64,000 nucleotides of DNA from Desulfuribacillus stibiiarsenatis (GTDB lineage Bacteria; Bacillota; Bacilli; Desulfuribacillales; Desulfuribacillaceae): positions 1 through 64,000 of the forward strand of contig NZ_MJAT01000012.1 of assembly GCF_001742305.1 (NCBI RefSeq), given 5' to 3'. The notes under the pieces are model-generated. The model had not been told where the DNA came from, did not search any database, and was given only the letters and a program-made list of their open reading frames with translations. Both the position numbers and the translations under genes were made by a program. Below, in pieces: positions 53,859-63,320 of this stretch (its first letter is position 1; every line of letters starts with the position of its first letter).

Positions 53859-54383
53859 TTGAATATATACTTAGTAGGTATGATGGGGACAGGTAAGTCG
53901 ACCATTGGTCATGCAATAGCTAGTACTCTACAAGTACCATTTATCGACTTAGATACAGTAATAGAAACGCAAGAAGCGATGAAGATTTCAGATATTTTTG
54001 ATTTGCGTGGAGAACCGTACTTCCGAATGTTAGAAACCAGTGCATTACGCAATACTGGATTAGTGGGGAATCAACCTACAATCTTATCCGTTGTCGCTAC
54101 TGGGGGCGGAGCATTCGAGAAAGAAGAAAATCGGAATATAATGGAAAGCTATGGGTACACGGTTTGGCTACAGACAGATATTGACGAAATTGCCCATAGA
54201 CTGGCATCGGACACGACCCGCCCATTGCTACGAGAAGAGAACTTTGCTAGTTTACGTTCTCGATTACAAGAAATATTTAATAAGAGAAAAGACAATTATA
54301 GTCTTGCAAGTGTTCATGTCAATACTGATGGCAAGTCAATAGAGCAAATTGTTGCAGAGATTATTGAAGCAACGAAAAAATAA
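53859..54383 (+). CDS. aroK: Shikimate kinase
   Basis: A 174-residue enzyme with TTG start. 'IYLVGMMGTGKSTIGHAIA' is the P-loop, 'FIDLDTVIE' the shikimate-binding Asp, 'LRGEPYFRMLE' and 'VVATGGGAF' the substrate loops, and 'RPLL' the lid end. It phosphorylates shikimate in aromatic amino acid synthesis. It follows the pilus operon by 18 bases, as often seen in Bacillota. Confidence 0.96.
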   Translation: MNIYLVGMMGTGKSTIGHAIASTLQVPFIDLDTVIETQEAMKISDIFDLRGEPYFRMLETSALRNTGLVGNQPTILSVVATGGGAFEKEENRNIMESYGYTVWLQTDIDEIAHRLASDTTRPLLREENFASLRSRLQEIFNKRKDNYSLASVHVNTDGKSIEQIVAEIIEATKK

Positions 54384-54523
54384 TTTTGACGTTTGTTTGT
54401 TTAAATACTATTATTAAGAGGTTATACTGAGGAAAACTAGTAATTATGTATGCACAGCTAATAAATTAATAGAAGTGATTCTGAGTATGCTGTAACGTGA
54501 AAGAAACGGAGGACAAATAGAAA

Positions 54524-56503
54524 ATGTGTGGAATATGTGGGGTATATACGAAGAATGTTCCTCTATCATCATATAATGAACAAGAAAACCAACAAAAAAC
54601 GGAATGCAAAGAAATATTAGGGAAAATGACGGAACAAATTCTACATAGAGGGCCCGATGACTTTGGATTTCATGTCCATGGTCCTGTGGGATTAGGTTTT
54701 CGTCGATTAAGCATTATTGACCTTGAAGGTGGACACCAACCACTTTCAAATGAAGACCAAACAATTTGGATTGCCTTTAATGGTGAAATCTATAATTATA
54801 AAGAACTTCGTGAAGATTTACTTGTCAAAGGTCATGTATTTGCCACGGATAGTGATACAGAAGTAATTGTACATTTATACGAAGAGTATGGTGTTAACTG
54901 TGCAAACAAGTTACGTGGAATGTTTGCTTTTTTAATTTGGGATTCAAAACAGCAGAGGCTCTACGGAGCTCGTGACCCTTTTGGCATTAAGCCGTTTTAT
55001 TACATTCAAACGGATCGCCGATTTGCTTTCGCTTCGGAGATTAAAAGCTTATTGCAGATACCGGAGTATGATGCTTCCGTGGACGAGCAATCTTTTTTAA
55101 ATTATTTAACTTTTCAATACGTTCCAGATCCGATGACGATGTTTAAAGACATTGTAAAGGTTCCTGCAGCGCATTATTTCGTCATTGAAAATGATGTGAT
55201 GCAAGTGGAGCGCTATTGGCATGCGGAATTTAAACCTGACGAAACAAAAGATTTGTCGTACTTCGTTGAGGGTATTCGTGATGTCATGCGTGATTCGGTA
55301 AAGGCGCATTTAGTCAGTGACGTTCCAAGAGGGGCATTTCTTTCTTCAGGAATAGACTCTAGTAGTATAGTTGCGCTTGTGAAGGAAATCGAAGATGTCC
55401 GCACGTATACAGTCGGTTTTGATTGTGGGAAGTACAATGAAGCGGACTTTGCAAGGGAAACGGCGAACTATATTGGAACGAAGCATGAAGATCTTACGAT
55501 TACTTCAGAGATGTTTTGGACAAACCTACCACGACTGATATGGCATCAAGACGATCCTGTTGCTGACCCTGCTGCAATCGCATTATATTTTGTAGCTAAA
55601 ATTGCGAGTGAACATATCACCGTGGTACTGTCGGGTGAAGGGGCAGATGAGATTTTCGGGGGATATAACATTTATCATGAACCGGAATCTTTGAAACTAT
55701 TTCAATACATTCCACCAAGCGTTAAAAGCACTTTAGCGGAAGTGGCGAGTATGCTACCTGATGGAACGAAAGGGAAGAGTTTCTTACAAAGAGGGGCGAA
55801 ATCTGTAGAAGAGCGATTCTATGGTAACGCATTTATATTTAATGAAACAGACAAACGAAATCTTTCTACATTAGAAGAACGATTCTTCCAGTATTATAGA
55901 AAGCCCTCCGATATCACACAAAGCATTTATGGTAGAGTCAAGTCCTATGACGACGTGACAAAGATGCAATATTTAGATCTACACACGTGGTTACCTGGTG
56001 ACATTTTAATGAAAGCGGATAAAATGACGATGGCGAACTCGTTAGAGCTGCGTGTACCATTCTTAGATAAGAAAGTGTTTGAATTTGCTGCTACGATACC
56101 AACCAAGTATCGGATTCACAACGGTACGACGAAGTATGCCTTACGTGAAGCAATGAAGCAAATTCTGCCAGAACCAGTAGCAAACCGCAAAAAATTAGGA
56201 TTTCCTGTCCCAACTCGCGATTGGTTACGAGGAAACCTCTATGAGCCGATAAAAGAACTTATTATTTGTAGCGACACAGAACATCTATTGAATAAAAATG
56301 AAGTTCTGCAACTTTTAGAGATTCACAAGTCTGGAAAAGCAGACATGAGCAGAAAGATTTGGACGATTGTGGTCTTTATGCTATGGCATAGGATTTTTAT
56401 TGAGAAGCAAGATGAATTTATTCCTCAAGGTCGTAAAAGGGAATATTCATTTTCTTACTACTATAGAAAGCATAAGTTTTTAAATAGTGGCGGGTATCAC
56501 TAG
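54524..56503 (+). CDS. asnB: Asparagine synthase (glutamine-hydrolysing)
   Basis: A 659-residue protein after ACGGAGG. 'MCGICGVYTK' gives the N-terminal nucleophile Cys2 of the glutaminase domain; 'HRGPDDFGFH' and 'FNGEIYNYKELR' follow. The synthetase domain has 'AFLSSGIDSSSIVALV' (SGGxDS-type PP-loop) and 'LSGEGADEIFGGY'. Length suits the AsnB/AsnO class. Acts on aspartate, ATP and glutamine. The 140 bases upstream show no T-box or other known riboswitch. Confidence 0.97.
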   Translation: MCGICGVYTKNVPLSSYNEQENQQKTECKEILGKMTEQILHRGPDDFGFHVHGPVGLGFRRLSIIDLEGGHQPLSNEDQTIWIAFNGEIYNYKELREDLLVKGHVFATDSDTEVIVHLYEEYGVNCANKLRGMFAFLIWDSKQQRLYGARDPFGIKPFYYIQTDRRFAFASEIKSLLQIPEYDASVDEQSFLNYLTFQYVPDPMTMFKDIVKVPAAHYFVIENDVMQVERYWHAEFKPDETKDLSYFVEGIRDVMRDSVKAHLVSDVPRGAFLSSGIDSSSIVALVKEIEDVRTYTVGFDCGKYNEADFARETANYIGTKHEDLTITSEMFWTNLPRLIWHQDDPVADPAAIALYFVAKIASEHITVVLSGEGADEIFGGYNIYHEPESLKLFQYIPPSVKSTLAEVASMLPDGTKGKSFLQRGAKSVEERFYGNAFIFNETDKRNLSTLEERFFQYYRKPSDITQSIYGRVKSYDDVTKMQYLDLHTWLPGDILMKADKMTMANSLELRVPFLDKKVFEFAATIPTKYRIHNGTTKYALREAMKQILPEPVANRKKLGFPVPTRDWLRGNLYEPIKELIICSDTEHLLNKNEVLQLLEIHKSGKADMSRKIWTIVVFMLWHRIFIEKQDEFIPQGRKREYSFSYYYRKHKFLNSGGYH

Positions 56504-56531
56504 GTTAGCACATCAGATTTTACATCGTGTT

Positions 56532-57203
56532 TCATTCATATAGGAAAAAATGATCTGGATGATACACGTTACTCCATTGGTCATGATTTAAAGGATCTAT
56601 TACTGTGATGATATTATTTGCGGTTTTTATAGCATAAAATTCACTGAAATAGGTTTCTGTTTTAATAAAATAACTATATAGAGTAGGGCTGGTATAATCT
56701 CGCGGTTGAAAAAAATGAGATTTTACTAGCTCTTTTTGTTTATGTATCAGACGGTCGTTTACAATTTCTTCAAAAAGTTCACTTGGAATCTCTTCATTTG
56801 CTAGAATATCGTAATATGAACTGTCTGAAATTTTAATGAATATTTGCATAGGAGCCACATAAAATACATAGTTATTTTTTATCGAATCATCTATAGTGTG
56901 CTTAGAAATACCAGGGAAAATCGTTGTCTCTTCTATTAATTTTAGTTGATTTTCAGAAGTTTTTTCTCGCTTTCCATTAGTATTCGATATAGAATGTTGT
57001 TGTGGTAAATCTACATAGATTTGGTATTTGTTATATTCATTATCATTTACCACATTTTCTTCCCATTTTATGATAAAATGGTCATGGGTATTTAGACTTT
57101 CACTTGTCAAATCAATCGTATTGGCAATCGTGGTAGCTCGCAAGGAGACAATACCCACAAGTAAACAGATTGCTATATAAATGAATCTTATCCAATTCTT
57201 CAT
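56532..57203 (-). CDS. Hypothetical exported or membrane-anchored protein
   Basis: A 223-residue protein read leftward; ATG at 57203 is chosen because GGAGG lies just upstream of it. One hydrophobic segment near the start ('FIYIAICLLVGIVSL') acts as signal peptide or anchor. The rest is hydrophilic and tyrosine-rich and not recognised. It converges on asnB. Confidence 0.6.
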   Translation of the reverse strand: MKNWIRFIYIAICLLVGIVSLRATTIANTIDLTSESLNTHDHFIIKWEENVVNDNEYNKYQIYVDLPQQHSISNTNGKREKTSENQLKLIEETTIFPGISKHTIDDSIKNNYVFYVAPMQIFIKISDSSYYDILANEEIPSELFEEIVNDRLIHKQKELVKSHFFQPRDYTSPTLYSYFIKTETYFSEFYAIKTANNIITVIDPLNHDQWSNVYHPDHFFLYE

Positions 57204-57452
57204 CTTAGACCTCCACACTTTTATTCATAGATATATTTTCATACATAACTCTTCTTGCGGTTTTATAGTAACATAAAGAAAGTTGAAAATTTTACTGTTT
57301 TTTGTAAATGGTCTGAATTTTATTTCGACACTTTTTGATAAATTTTTGTAAACTTTCTAGACATAGTGTGAGAATAAAAAGGGGGATTTATGTAGGGATT
57401 TCCATATTAGGGTTAACGATTGATTAAAGAACAATAAATGGGAGGTTAGAAA

Positions 57453-59012
57453 ATGAGAATTAAGATTCGAACGAAACTATTTGGCGCATTTGCTGTAGTT
57501 CTAGCACTCATGATTGCGATGGGAATTATAGCGTTCCTATTAATGGAGAATATGAATCAAGCGAACGAACAAGCAATACAGAAAATGGAAGAAATCATTT
57601 TCTTTGTCGAGCGCGAGGTAGATCACCTACAATGGGTGAATAACTTGGCCGACTCATTTGTGTTGAACAAAGAGTTTACGGGTCAACTGGACCACACGAA
57701 ATGTGCATTTGGTACATGGTATTTTGATATTCTAAATGGTGAGCAATTATCCACGGCGCCTTTAGTATTCCAGGAAAAATTTCGTGAGATAGAGGAACCG
57801 CACAGAAAACTACATGAAACTGCCAGTAATATTAAAGCCATTCGAGCTGATGTAGCAAACCTTGACGCTAATACAATCGCTTTACAAATTTATGAGTTTG
57901 AGACGAAAACGCATTTAGCGGAAGTTAGAGCATTACTGGATGAATTAAATGTTATGCTTGGCGAAGACAAACAAGCATTAGCACAAACCGTTGCTTCACA
58001 GTATAGCTATGCAAAAATCATACTGATCGTGATGGCAACTATAGCAGTTATATTTGGTGCCATAGTAGCATTTCTACTCAATCGTCAAATTACTAACCCT
58101 GTCAATGATGTAGTATCATCCCTTCAAGACATGGCAGAACAAGGTGGAGATTTAACGCGCCGAATTTCTGTGCAGACAAAGGATGAAGTTGGTGATTTAG
58201 CGCATTGGTTTAATGCATTCTTAGAAAAGCTTCAAACTGTAATGATTCAGGTAAGAGATTCTACTGATTCTGTTACAGTAGCAGCTGAGGAAATATCTAC
58301 AGGGAATCAGGATTTATCGCAACGTACAGAAGAGCAAGCAGCTTCTTTAGAGGAAATTTCAGGTAGCATAGAAGAGATGTCGAGCTCTGTAGAAAGTTCT
58401 TCTCAACACGCGGATCAAGCAGATCAAATCTCGCAGACTACTATGCAGCATATTAAAAAAGGTGAAATCGTAGTGAAAGATATGCAAGATGCCATGCAAG
58501 ATATTACGAAGGGTAGTAAGGAAATAGCGGAAATTATTTCTACTGTCAATGATATTGCGTTCCAAACGAACCTATTAGCATTAAACGCTGCTGTAGAAGC
58601 AGCCCGTGCGGGGGAACAGGGCCGTGGATTTGCAGTGGTAGCGTCAGAAGTGCGAAACTTAGCAGGTCGTTCGTCCGAGGCCGCGAAAGAAATAGAGAAA
58701 CTAATCAAGGCTAGTATTGAAAGAGTAGAACGTGGGAACAAACTTATGGATGAAACACAACAAGTTCTTAACGAGATTATTAGAAATACGCAACAAACTA
58801 CTGACGTTGTTTCTGAGATAGCTGCGGCGCTGCGCGAACAAACGGTATCCGCGATCGATATTCGCAAAGCAATCGATGAACTGAATCAAGTAACGCAACA
58901 AAATGCTGCACTCGTACAACAAATTGCGAGTTCAAGCGAAGCAATGAATGGAGAAGCTATTGATTTAACGAAACTAGTAGAGTTATTTACATTAGAAGAG
59001 AACGAAGCGTAG
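57453..59012 (+). CDS. Methyl-accepting chemotaxis protein with extracellular CZB-like domain
   Basis: A 519-residue receptor, TGGGAGGTT upstream. TM1 at about 10-30; sensor at 35-185 including '[14 protein letters not shown]' and 'EEPHRKLHE', the HxxxC...GxW...H pattern of the chemoreceptor zinc-binding (CZB) domain, here apparently outside the membrane; TM2 at 187-210; HAMP; then the signalling tip '[20 protein letters not shown]' with '[18 protein letters not shown]'. CZB domains bind zinc and sense oxidants such as HOCl or zinc levels. It leads the che operon. Confidence 0.92.
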   Translation: MRIKIRTKLFGAFAVVLALMIAMGIIAFLLMENMNQANEQAIQKMEEIIFFVEREVDHLQWVNNLADSFVLNKEFTGQLDHTKCAFGTWYFDILNGEQLSTAPLVFQEKFREIEEPHRKLHETASNIKAIRADVANLDANTIALQIYEFETKTHLAEVRALLDELNVMLGEDKQALAQTVASQYSYAKIILIVMATIAVIFGAIVAFLLNRQITNPVNDVVSSLQDMAEQGGDLTRRISVQTKDEVGDLAHWFNAFLEKLQTVMIQVRDSTDSVTVAAEEISTGNQDLSQRTEEQAASLEEISGSIEEMSSSVESSSQHADQADQISQTTMQHIKKGEIVVKDMQDAMQDITKGSKEIAEIISTVNDIAFQTNLLALNAAVEAARAGEQGRGFAVVASEVRNLAGRSSEAAKEIEKLIKASIERVERGNKLMDETQQVLNEIIRNTQQTTDVVSEIAAALREQTVSAIDIRKAIDELNQVTQQNAALVQQIASSSEAMNGEAIDLTKLVELFTLEENEA

Positions 59013-59023
59013 GAGTGGTTGAT

Positions 59024-59284
59024 ATGCTTACTTTACCTGAATCATTAAATATATATAATGTTGCAAGTTATTTAGATACTTTAAAAGAGGTATTTGAATC
59101 TTCTAATTACAGAATTATGTTAGACGGCAGTTTGAATCAGGATATCGATGCCTCAGGGGTACAATTGCTACTAGCAGTCAACAAGACCTGTAATAAAAAC
59201 AATGGAAGTCTTAAGATTCTAGGCCCTAGTCCGACTCTTAGCAAATATCTTAAAATAACAGGTGCAACTGAATTAATACAATAG
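59024..59284 (+). CDS. STAS-like domain protein
   Basis: An 86-residue protein; ATG at 59024 lies 8 bases after GGAG (a GTG at 59015 is inside that site). 'LPESLNIYNVASYLDTLKEV' and 'DIDASGVQLLLAVNKTCNKN' give the short STAS fold as in SpoIIAA, with Asp-Ala-Ser-Gly at the phosphorylation site. Between the chemoreceptor and cheY-like genes it may couple the receptor array to a partner switch, by inference. Confidence 0.75.
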   Translation: MLTLPESLNIYNVASYLDTLKEVFESSNYRIMLDGSLNQDIDASGVQLLLAVNKTCNKNNGSLKILGPSPTLSKYLKITGATELIQ

Positions 59285-59299
59285 GGGGCTTATAACAGA

Positions 59300-59680
59300 A
59301 TGAATAAATTGATATTTATCGTGGATGACTCTAGAACAGTACGTGCTTCATTGGAATATACCTTGAAAAAGGATGGATATGAGGTAATTGCTGCAGAGGA
59401 TGGGCAGGATGGATTGAACAAAATTAATCAATTAAACACGCAAGGGAAACGTCCTGCAATGATTATATCAGATATTAATATGCCAAATCTTGATGGAATT
59501 GGCTTTATAACAGAAGTGAAGAAGATACCAAGCATGAAATTTATTCCAGTTCTAGTGCTTACAACAGAATCTCAGGAAGAAAAGAAAATGGAAGGTAAGA
59601 AAGCTGGTGCAGCGGGCTGGCTCGTAAAACCATTCCAACCTGAACAGTTAATTGCTGTTGTGAAAAAATTTGTAAAATAA
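59300..59680 (+). CDS. CheY-like response regulator
   Basis: A 126-residue receiver, TAGGGGGC upstream. 'FIVDDSRTVRASLEYTLKK', phospho-Asp in 'MIISDINMPNLDG', 'VLTTESQ' and Lys in 'WLVKPFQ' are complete. It directly precedes cheA, so it is a likely phosphorylation target. Confidence 0.93.
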   Translation: MNKLIFIVDDSRTVRASLEYTLKKDGYEVIAAEDGQDGLNKINQLNTQGKRPAMIISDINMPNLDGIGFITEVKKIPSMKFIPVLVLTTESQEEKKMEGKKAGAAGWLVKPFQPEQLIAVVKKFVK

Positions 59681-59716
59681 TACCCATTTTCATGGAATTG
59701 CTAGGAGGTGGACTTT

Positions 59717-61870
59717 TTGTCAGAAGATTTACTCGAACTCTTCCTTGAAGAAACGCGCGAGAACATTCAAGTCGTTGAAGAGGGATTACTAGAATTAGAA
59801 GAATTTCCAGATAACGATGATTTGATGAATAAGGTTTTCCGAGCTATGCACACGGTAAAGGGTGGCGCAGGTCTAGTGGGGCTGGATGTTATTAATAACA
59901 TTTCGCATCAATTAGAAAACCTACTAGATGCCGTTCGTAGAGGAGATTTACAGCTGAATCCAGATATGATAGGCGTTCTACTATCAGGTTGTGATCTATT
60001 AAAGCAAATCATGGATCAAGGTGACTTTGTAGCTACTAGTTTCCAATGTGACATTGACTCTTTGTATGCTAGATTGAAAATATTTCAAATTGTGAAGGCG
60101 GAAGTAAAGCCAGCCGGTGTTGCAGCACAATCTCGTAAAAAGAGTAGTAAGAATATCGTAAAAGTAAAACTGAAATTCCGAGAAGATATATTTGAAACGG
60201 GCACCGACCCAATTATGCTAATCTTAGAGCTAGAAGAGGTTGGTACGATTTTAGAAAGCTATTGTAACATCACGAAAATCCCAGACATGCAGGAGTTTGA
60301 TCCGCACGCACTATATACATATTGGACAATAATTATCGAAACAGAAGAGTCAATCGATGATGTAGACAACATCTTCATCTTTGTAAAAGAAGAGAATGAT
60401 ATTTCTGTGGAAGACATTACGGATGAATACGCGAATTGGACAGAAGAAGAAAAGCGCACAGGAGAGCTTCTGATTGAACGAGGCTTAATATCTCAGGAAG
60501 ATATTGAAGACGCTTTAAGGAAGCAGAAGAAAATAGGTGAGTTGCTCGTTGAAGAAGGTAAAATTTCAAAAGGGCAAATCGAGCAGGTAGTATCCAAACA
60601 GCAAGTTGCCAAGAGTCAAGAACAAACCAATACAATTCGAGTAGATACTACAAAACTCGAGAAAATCCTTAATCAATTAGCAGAATTGTTAATTGCTCAA
60701 TCTCGTGTGAAAGAGCTCGTGCTTGCGAATCAAATACGCCAGACAGATCCAACAAAAGAGATTGCAAGGAATGGAAATGTAATTCGGGAAATTGCTTCAG
60801 CATTTGATGAAGTAGATACGATTATCCGCGTCGTCCAGGAAGAAGTAATGAATACGACAATGGTACCAATTGGCGGTACGTTCACACGTTTCCAAAGAAT
60901 GATTCGAGATTTAGCGAAGGATATAGGTAAAGAAGTAAAGCTAGTCGTTGAAGGTAAAGAAACTGAATTAGACAAAAAAGTTATCGAGCAGATTGCCGAT
61001 CCTTTAAAGCATTTAATTCGAAACGCGTTAGATCATGGTCTAGAATTCCCGGATGAAAGAGAAAAGAAAGGCAAAAATCGTGAAGGTACGATTGAGCTGA
61101 AAGCATCTCACCAAGAGGGAAGTATTGTGATTGAAATCTCTGATGATGGTAAGGGCATTGACGAGAAAGTGATTTTTGCGAAAGCAGTCGAAAGAAAACT
61201 GATCAAAGAAGATGCACAGCTAACGAAAAACGAAATGTATCAACTGCTATTTAAACCAGGTTTTACTACGGCGAAAGAAATTACAGATATCTCTGGTCGT
61301 GGAGTGGGTTTAGATGTCGTAATTACCAATATCAAACAATTACGCGGCACAGTGGAAATGGATTCCGAACTGGGAAAAGGTACGAAAACGAAAATAAAGC
61401 TACCACTGACCTTAGCAATTATCGATGGTATGATGGTCAGAGTTGGGGATGAACGCTATATCATTCCGCTCAATATGATTACGGAGTTTATAAAAGCAGA
61501 CGAGAAACAAATCTACAAAGCAGAGGGCAAGGGTATTTTTATTCAGTTGCGTGAGGAATACCTACCATTTGCAGGACTATATCAGCTTCTTCATTTAGAA
61601 TCAGAGTGTAAACATCCAACGGAAGGCATATTAGTCGTACTGCAGAATAACCAACGCAAGCTAGCTTTAATGGTGGATGAAATCGTTGGCCAAGAGCAGG
61701 TTGTAATTAAAAGCATGAAAGACAATATGCAGCAGATAGAAGGAGTCGCTGGGGTTACAATTCTTGGAAATGGTAAGGTAGCGATTATTCTTGACGTACC
61801 ATCGATCTTTAAACTAGTAAAAAAGACAGCCTCTGAGCGAGCCAATATGGGAGAACCTGTATGGCAATAA
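59717..61870 (+). CDS. cheA: Chemotaxis histidine kinase CheA
   Basis: A 717-residue kinase; TTG at 59717 follows AGGAGG by about 9 bases, while GTG at 59708 overlaps that site. P1 has 'FRAMHTVKGGAGLVGL' (phospho-His). Residues 235-300 contain two repeated units of the form GELLxExGxIxxxxIExxxxKQ, reminiscent of the GspE N-terminal/MshEN repeat, a c-di-GMP-binding fold in other proteins. Then the dimer domain, HATPase ('HLIRNALDHGLEFPDE', 'SGRGVGLDVV') and the CheW-like end. The classical P2 is not evident. cheR overlaps its end by 10 bases. Confidence 0.95.
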   Translation: MSEDLLELFLEETRENIQVVEEGLLELEEFPDNDDLMNKVFRAMHTVKGGAGLVGLDVINNISHQLENLLDAVRRGDLQLNPDMIGVLLSGCDLLKQIMDQGDFVATSFQCDIDSLYARLKIFQIVKAEVKPAGVAAQSRKKSSKNIVKVKLKFREDIFETGTDPIMLILELEEVGTILESYCNITKIPDMQEFDPHALYTYWTIIIETEESIDDVDNIFIFVKEENDISVEDITDEYANWTEEEKRTGELLIERGLISQEDIEDALRKQKKIGELLVEEGKISKGQIEQVVSKQQVAKSQEQTNTIRVDTTKLEKILNQLAELLIAQSRVKELVLANQIRQTDPTKEIARNGNVIREIASAFDEVDTIIRVVQEEVMNTTMVPIGGTFTRFQRMIRDLAKDIGKEVKLVVEGKETELDKKVIEQIADPLKHLIRNALDHGLEFPDEREKKGKNREGTIELKASHQEGSIVIEISDDGKGIDEKVIFAKAVERKLIKEDAQLTKNEMYQLLFKPGFTTAKEITDISGRGVGLDVVITNIKQLRGTVEMDSELGKGTKTKIKLPLTLAIIDGMMVRVGDERYIIPLNMITEFIKADEKQIYKAEGKGIFIQLREEYLPFAGLYQLLHLESECKHPTEGILVVLQNNQRKLALMVDEIVGQEQVVIKSMKDNMQQIEGVAGVTILGNGKVAIILDVPSIFKLVKKTASERANMGEPVWQ

Positions 61871-62709
61871 GTCCTAATGATATTAGTCTATCAGAAAAAG
61901 AATATATTCAATTAAGAGATTTCATCTATAAAAAAATAGGTGTGAACTTAACAGAATCTAAGAAAACGTTAATTGTTTCCCGATTATCGAAGAGATTACG
62001 TGAATTGAATCTAGCATCGTTTGAAGGTTATTTTCGTTATATAGATACCCATAAAGATGAAGTGCAAGTATTGTTCAATCGATTAACTACCAATGTAACG
62101 AATTTCTTTCGCGAAAATCATCATTTCGAGTATCTTACGAAGCAGCATTTACCTAAGATTATGACCAGTGATGCGAAAGACAAAGTCTTACGCATATGGT
62201 CTTCTGCTTGTTCCACAGGGGAAGAACCATATACAATTGCCATGGTGATCGATGAGTGTTTATCGAAGTATCCAGGATGGCGCGTGGAGATATTAGCATC
62301 AGACATTAACACGGACGCCTTGAAAAAAGCACAAGAAGGTATCTATACGAAGCGAGAAATCCAAGGAATCTCTTACGAAAGATTAAAAGAGTACTTTAAA
62401 TTAGGCGTAGGACCCAATGCGGGATTACTAAAAGTAAAGGACTCATTACGTAAATATATTACGTTTCGTCAAATTAACCTATCTGCCAATGAATACACGA
62501 TTCAAGGGAAATTACACGTGATTTTTTGTAGGAATGTCTTTATATATTTTGATAAACCAACTCAGAATCAAATTACTACGCGTTTTGCAAATATGGTATT
62601 GGATGATGGTATATTGTTTCTCGGTCATTCTGAATCAATCCAATCAAATGCTAGTGCAAGCGCATGGAATTTAGTGCAACAAACGATTTACAAAAAAAAC
62701 AGTAGGTGA
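61861..62709 (+). CDS. cheR: Chemotaxis methyltransferase CheR
   Basis: A 282-residue protein whose ATG lies in the end of cheA (10-base overlap). The N-terminal helical domain precedes the SAM-binding core 'IWSSACSTGEEPYTIAM' and 'EILASDINTDALKKA'; 'VIFCRNVFIYFD' is the catalytic loop. It methylates receptor glutamates. Complete. Confidence 0.96.
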   Translation: MAISPNDISLSEKEYIQLRDFIYKKIGVNLTESKKTLIVSRLSKRLRELNLASFEGYFRYIDTHKDEVQVLFNRLTTNVTNFFRENHHFEYLTKQHLPKIMTSDAKDKVLRIWSSACSTGEEPYTIAMVIDECLSKYPGWRVEILASDINTDALKKAQEGIYTKREIQGISYERLKEYFKLGVGPNAGLLKVKDSLRKYITFRQINLSANEYTIQGKLHVIFCRNVFIYFDKPTQNQITTRFANMVLDDGILFLGHSESIQSNASASAWNLVQQTIYKKNSR

Positions 62710-62716
62710 TTTCCAG

Positions 62717-63310
62717 TTGAAAAAAGGATTAAATAAACAGCTTAACAAGTTAACCTATGAACTATTCGCTGGAGATTACTACGCTACGAATGAACGCGAT
62801 ATCGTAATGAGTACTTTGTTGGGTTCTTGTATCTCCGTATGTCTGCTTGACACTGTGAATAAAGTGGCGGGAATGAATCATTTCATGCTGCCAAGTGCTG
62901 TGCGAGGGAATGATATCATTTTCAATGAAGACGCAAGGTATGGTATACAGTCGATGGAAATGATGATTAACGCCATGATGAAAAAAGGTGCTCATAGGTT
63001 GTACCTTAAAGCCAAGGTTTTTGGTGGCGGCAAAGTGTTAGACACGACCACGAGTAATGTAGCGAAATCTAATATAGAATTCGCAATTAATTATTTAAAG
63101 ATGGAAGACATACCAATCCTTGCGAAGGATGTCGGAGGAGAATCCGGCAGGAAGATATACTTTTTCCCTGATACTTTCGAGATTTACCTAAAACGCATTC
63201 GCTATAATAAAACTTTGGAGCATGCAGTGGCAAGGGAAAGACAATTCCTTGATTGGATGAAGAAACAAAAGGCAAGCACAAATGATGATAACTTGACTTT
63301 ATTTGATTGA
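62717..63310 (+). CDS. cheD: Chemoreceptor deamidase CheD, longer paralogue
   Basis: A 197-residue protein, TTG start 7 bases after cheR. 'LLGSCISVCLLDTVNKVAGM' carries the catalytic Cys and 'NHFMLPSA' the His; 'DVGGESGRKIYFF' is the last active-site strand. It has an extra C-terminal ~30 residues ('HAVARERQFLDWMKKQ') lacking in the cheD at 41556. Two CheD proteins in one genome region imply separate receptor sets or roles. Confidence 0.94.
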   Translation: MKKGLNKQLNKLTYELFAGDYYATNERDIVMSTLLGSCISVCLLDTVNKVAGMNHFMLPSAVRGNDIIFNEDARYGIQSMEMMINAMMKKGAHRLYLKAKVFGGGKVLDTTTSNVAKSNIEFAINYLKMEDIPILAKDVGGESGRKIYFFPDTFEIYLKRIRYNKTLEHAVARERQFLDWMKKQKASTNDDNLTLFD

Positions 63311-63320
63311 AGGTGAATTT

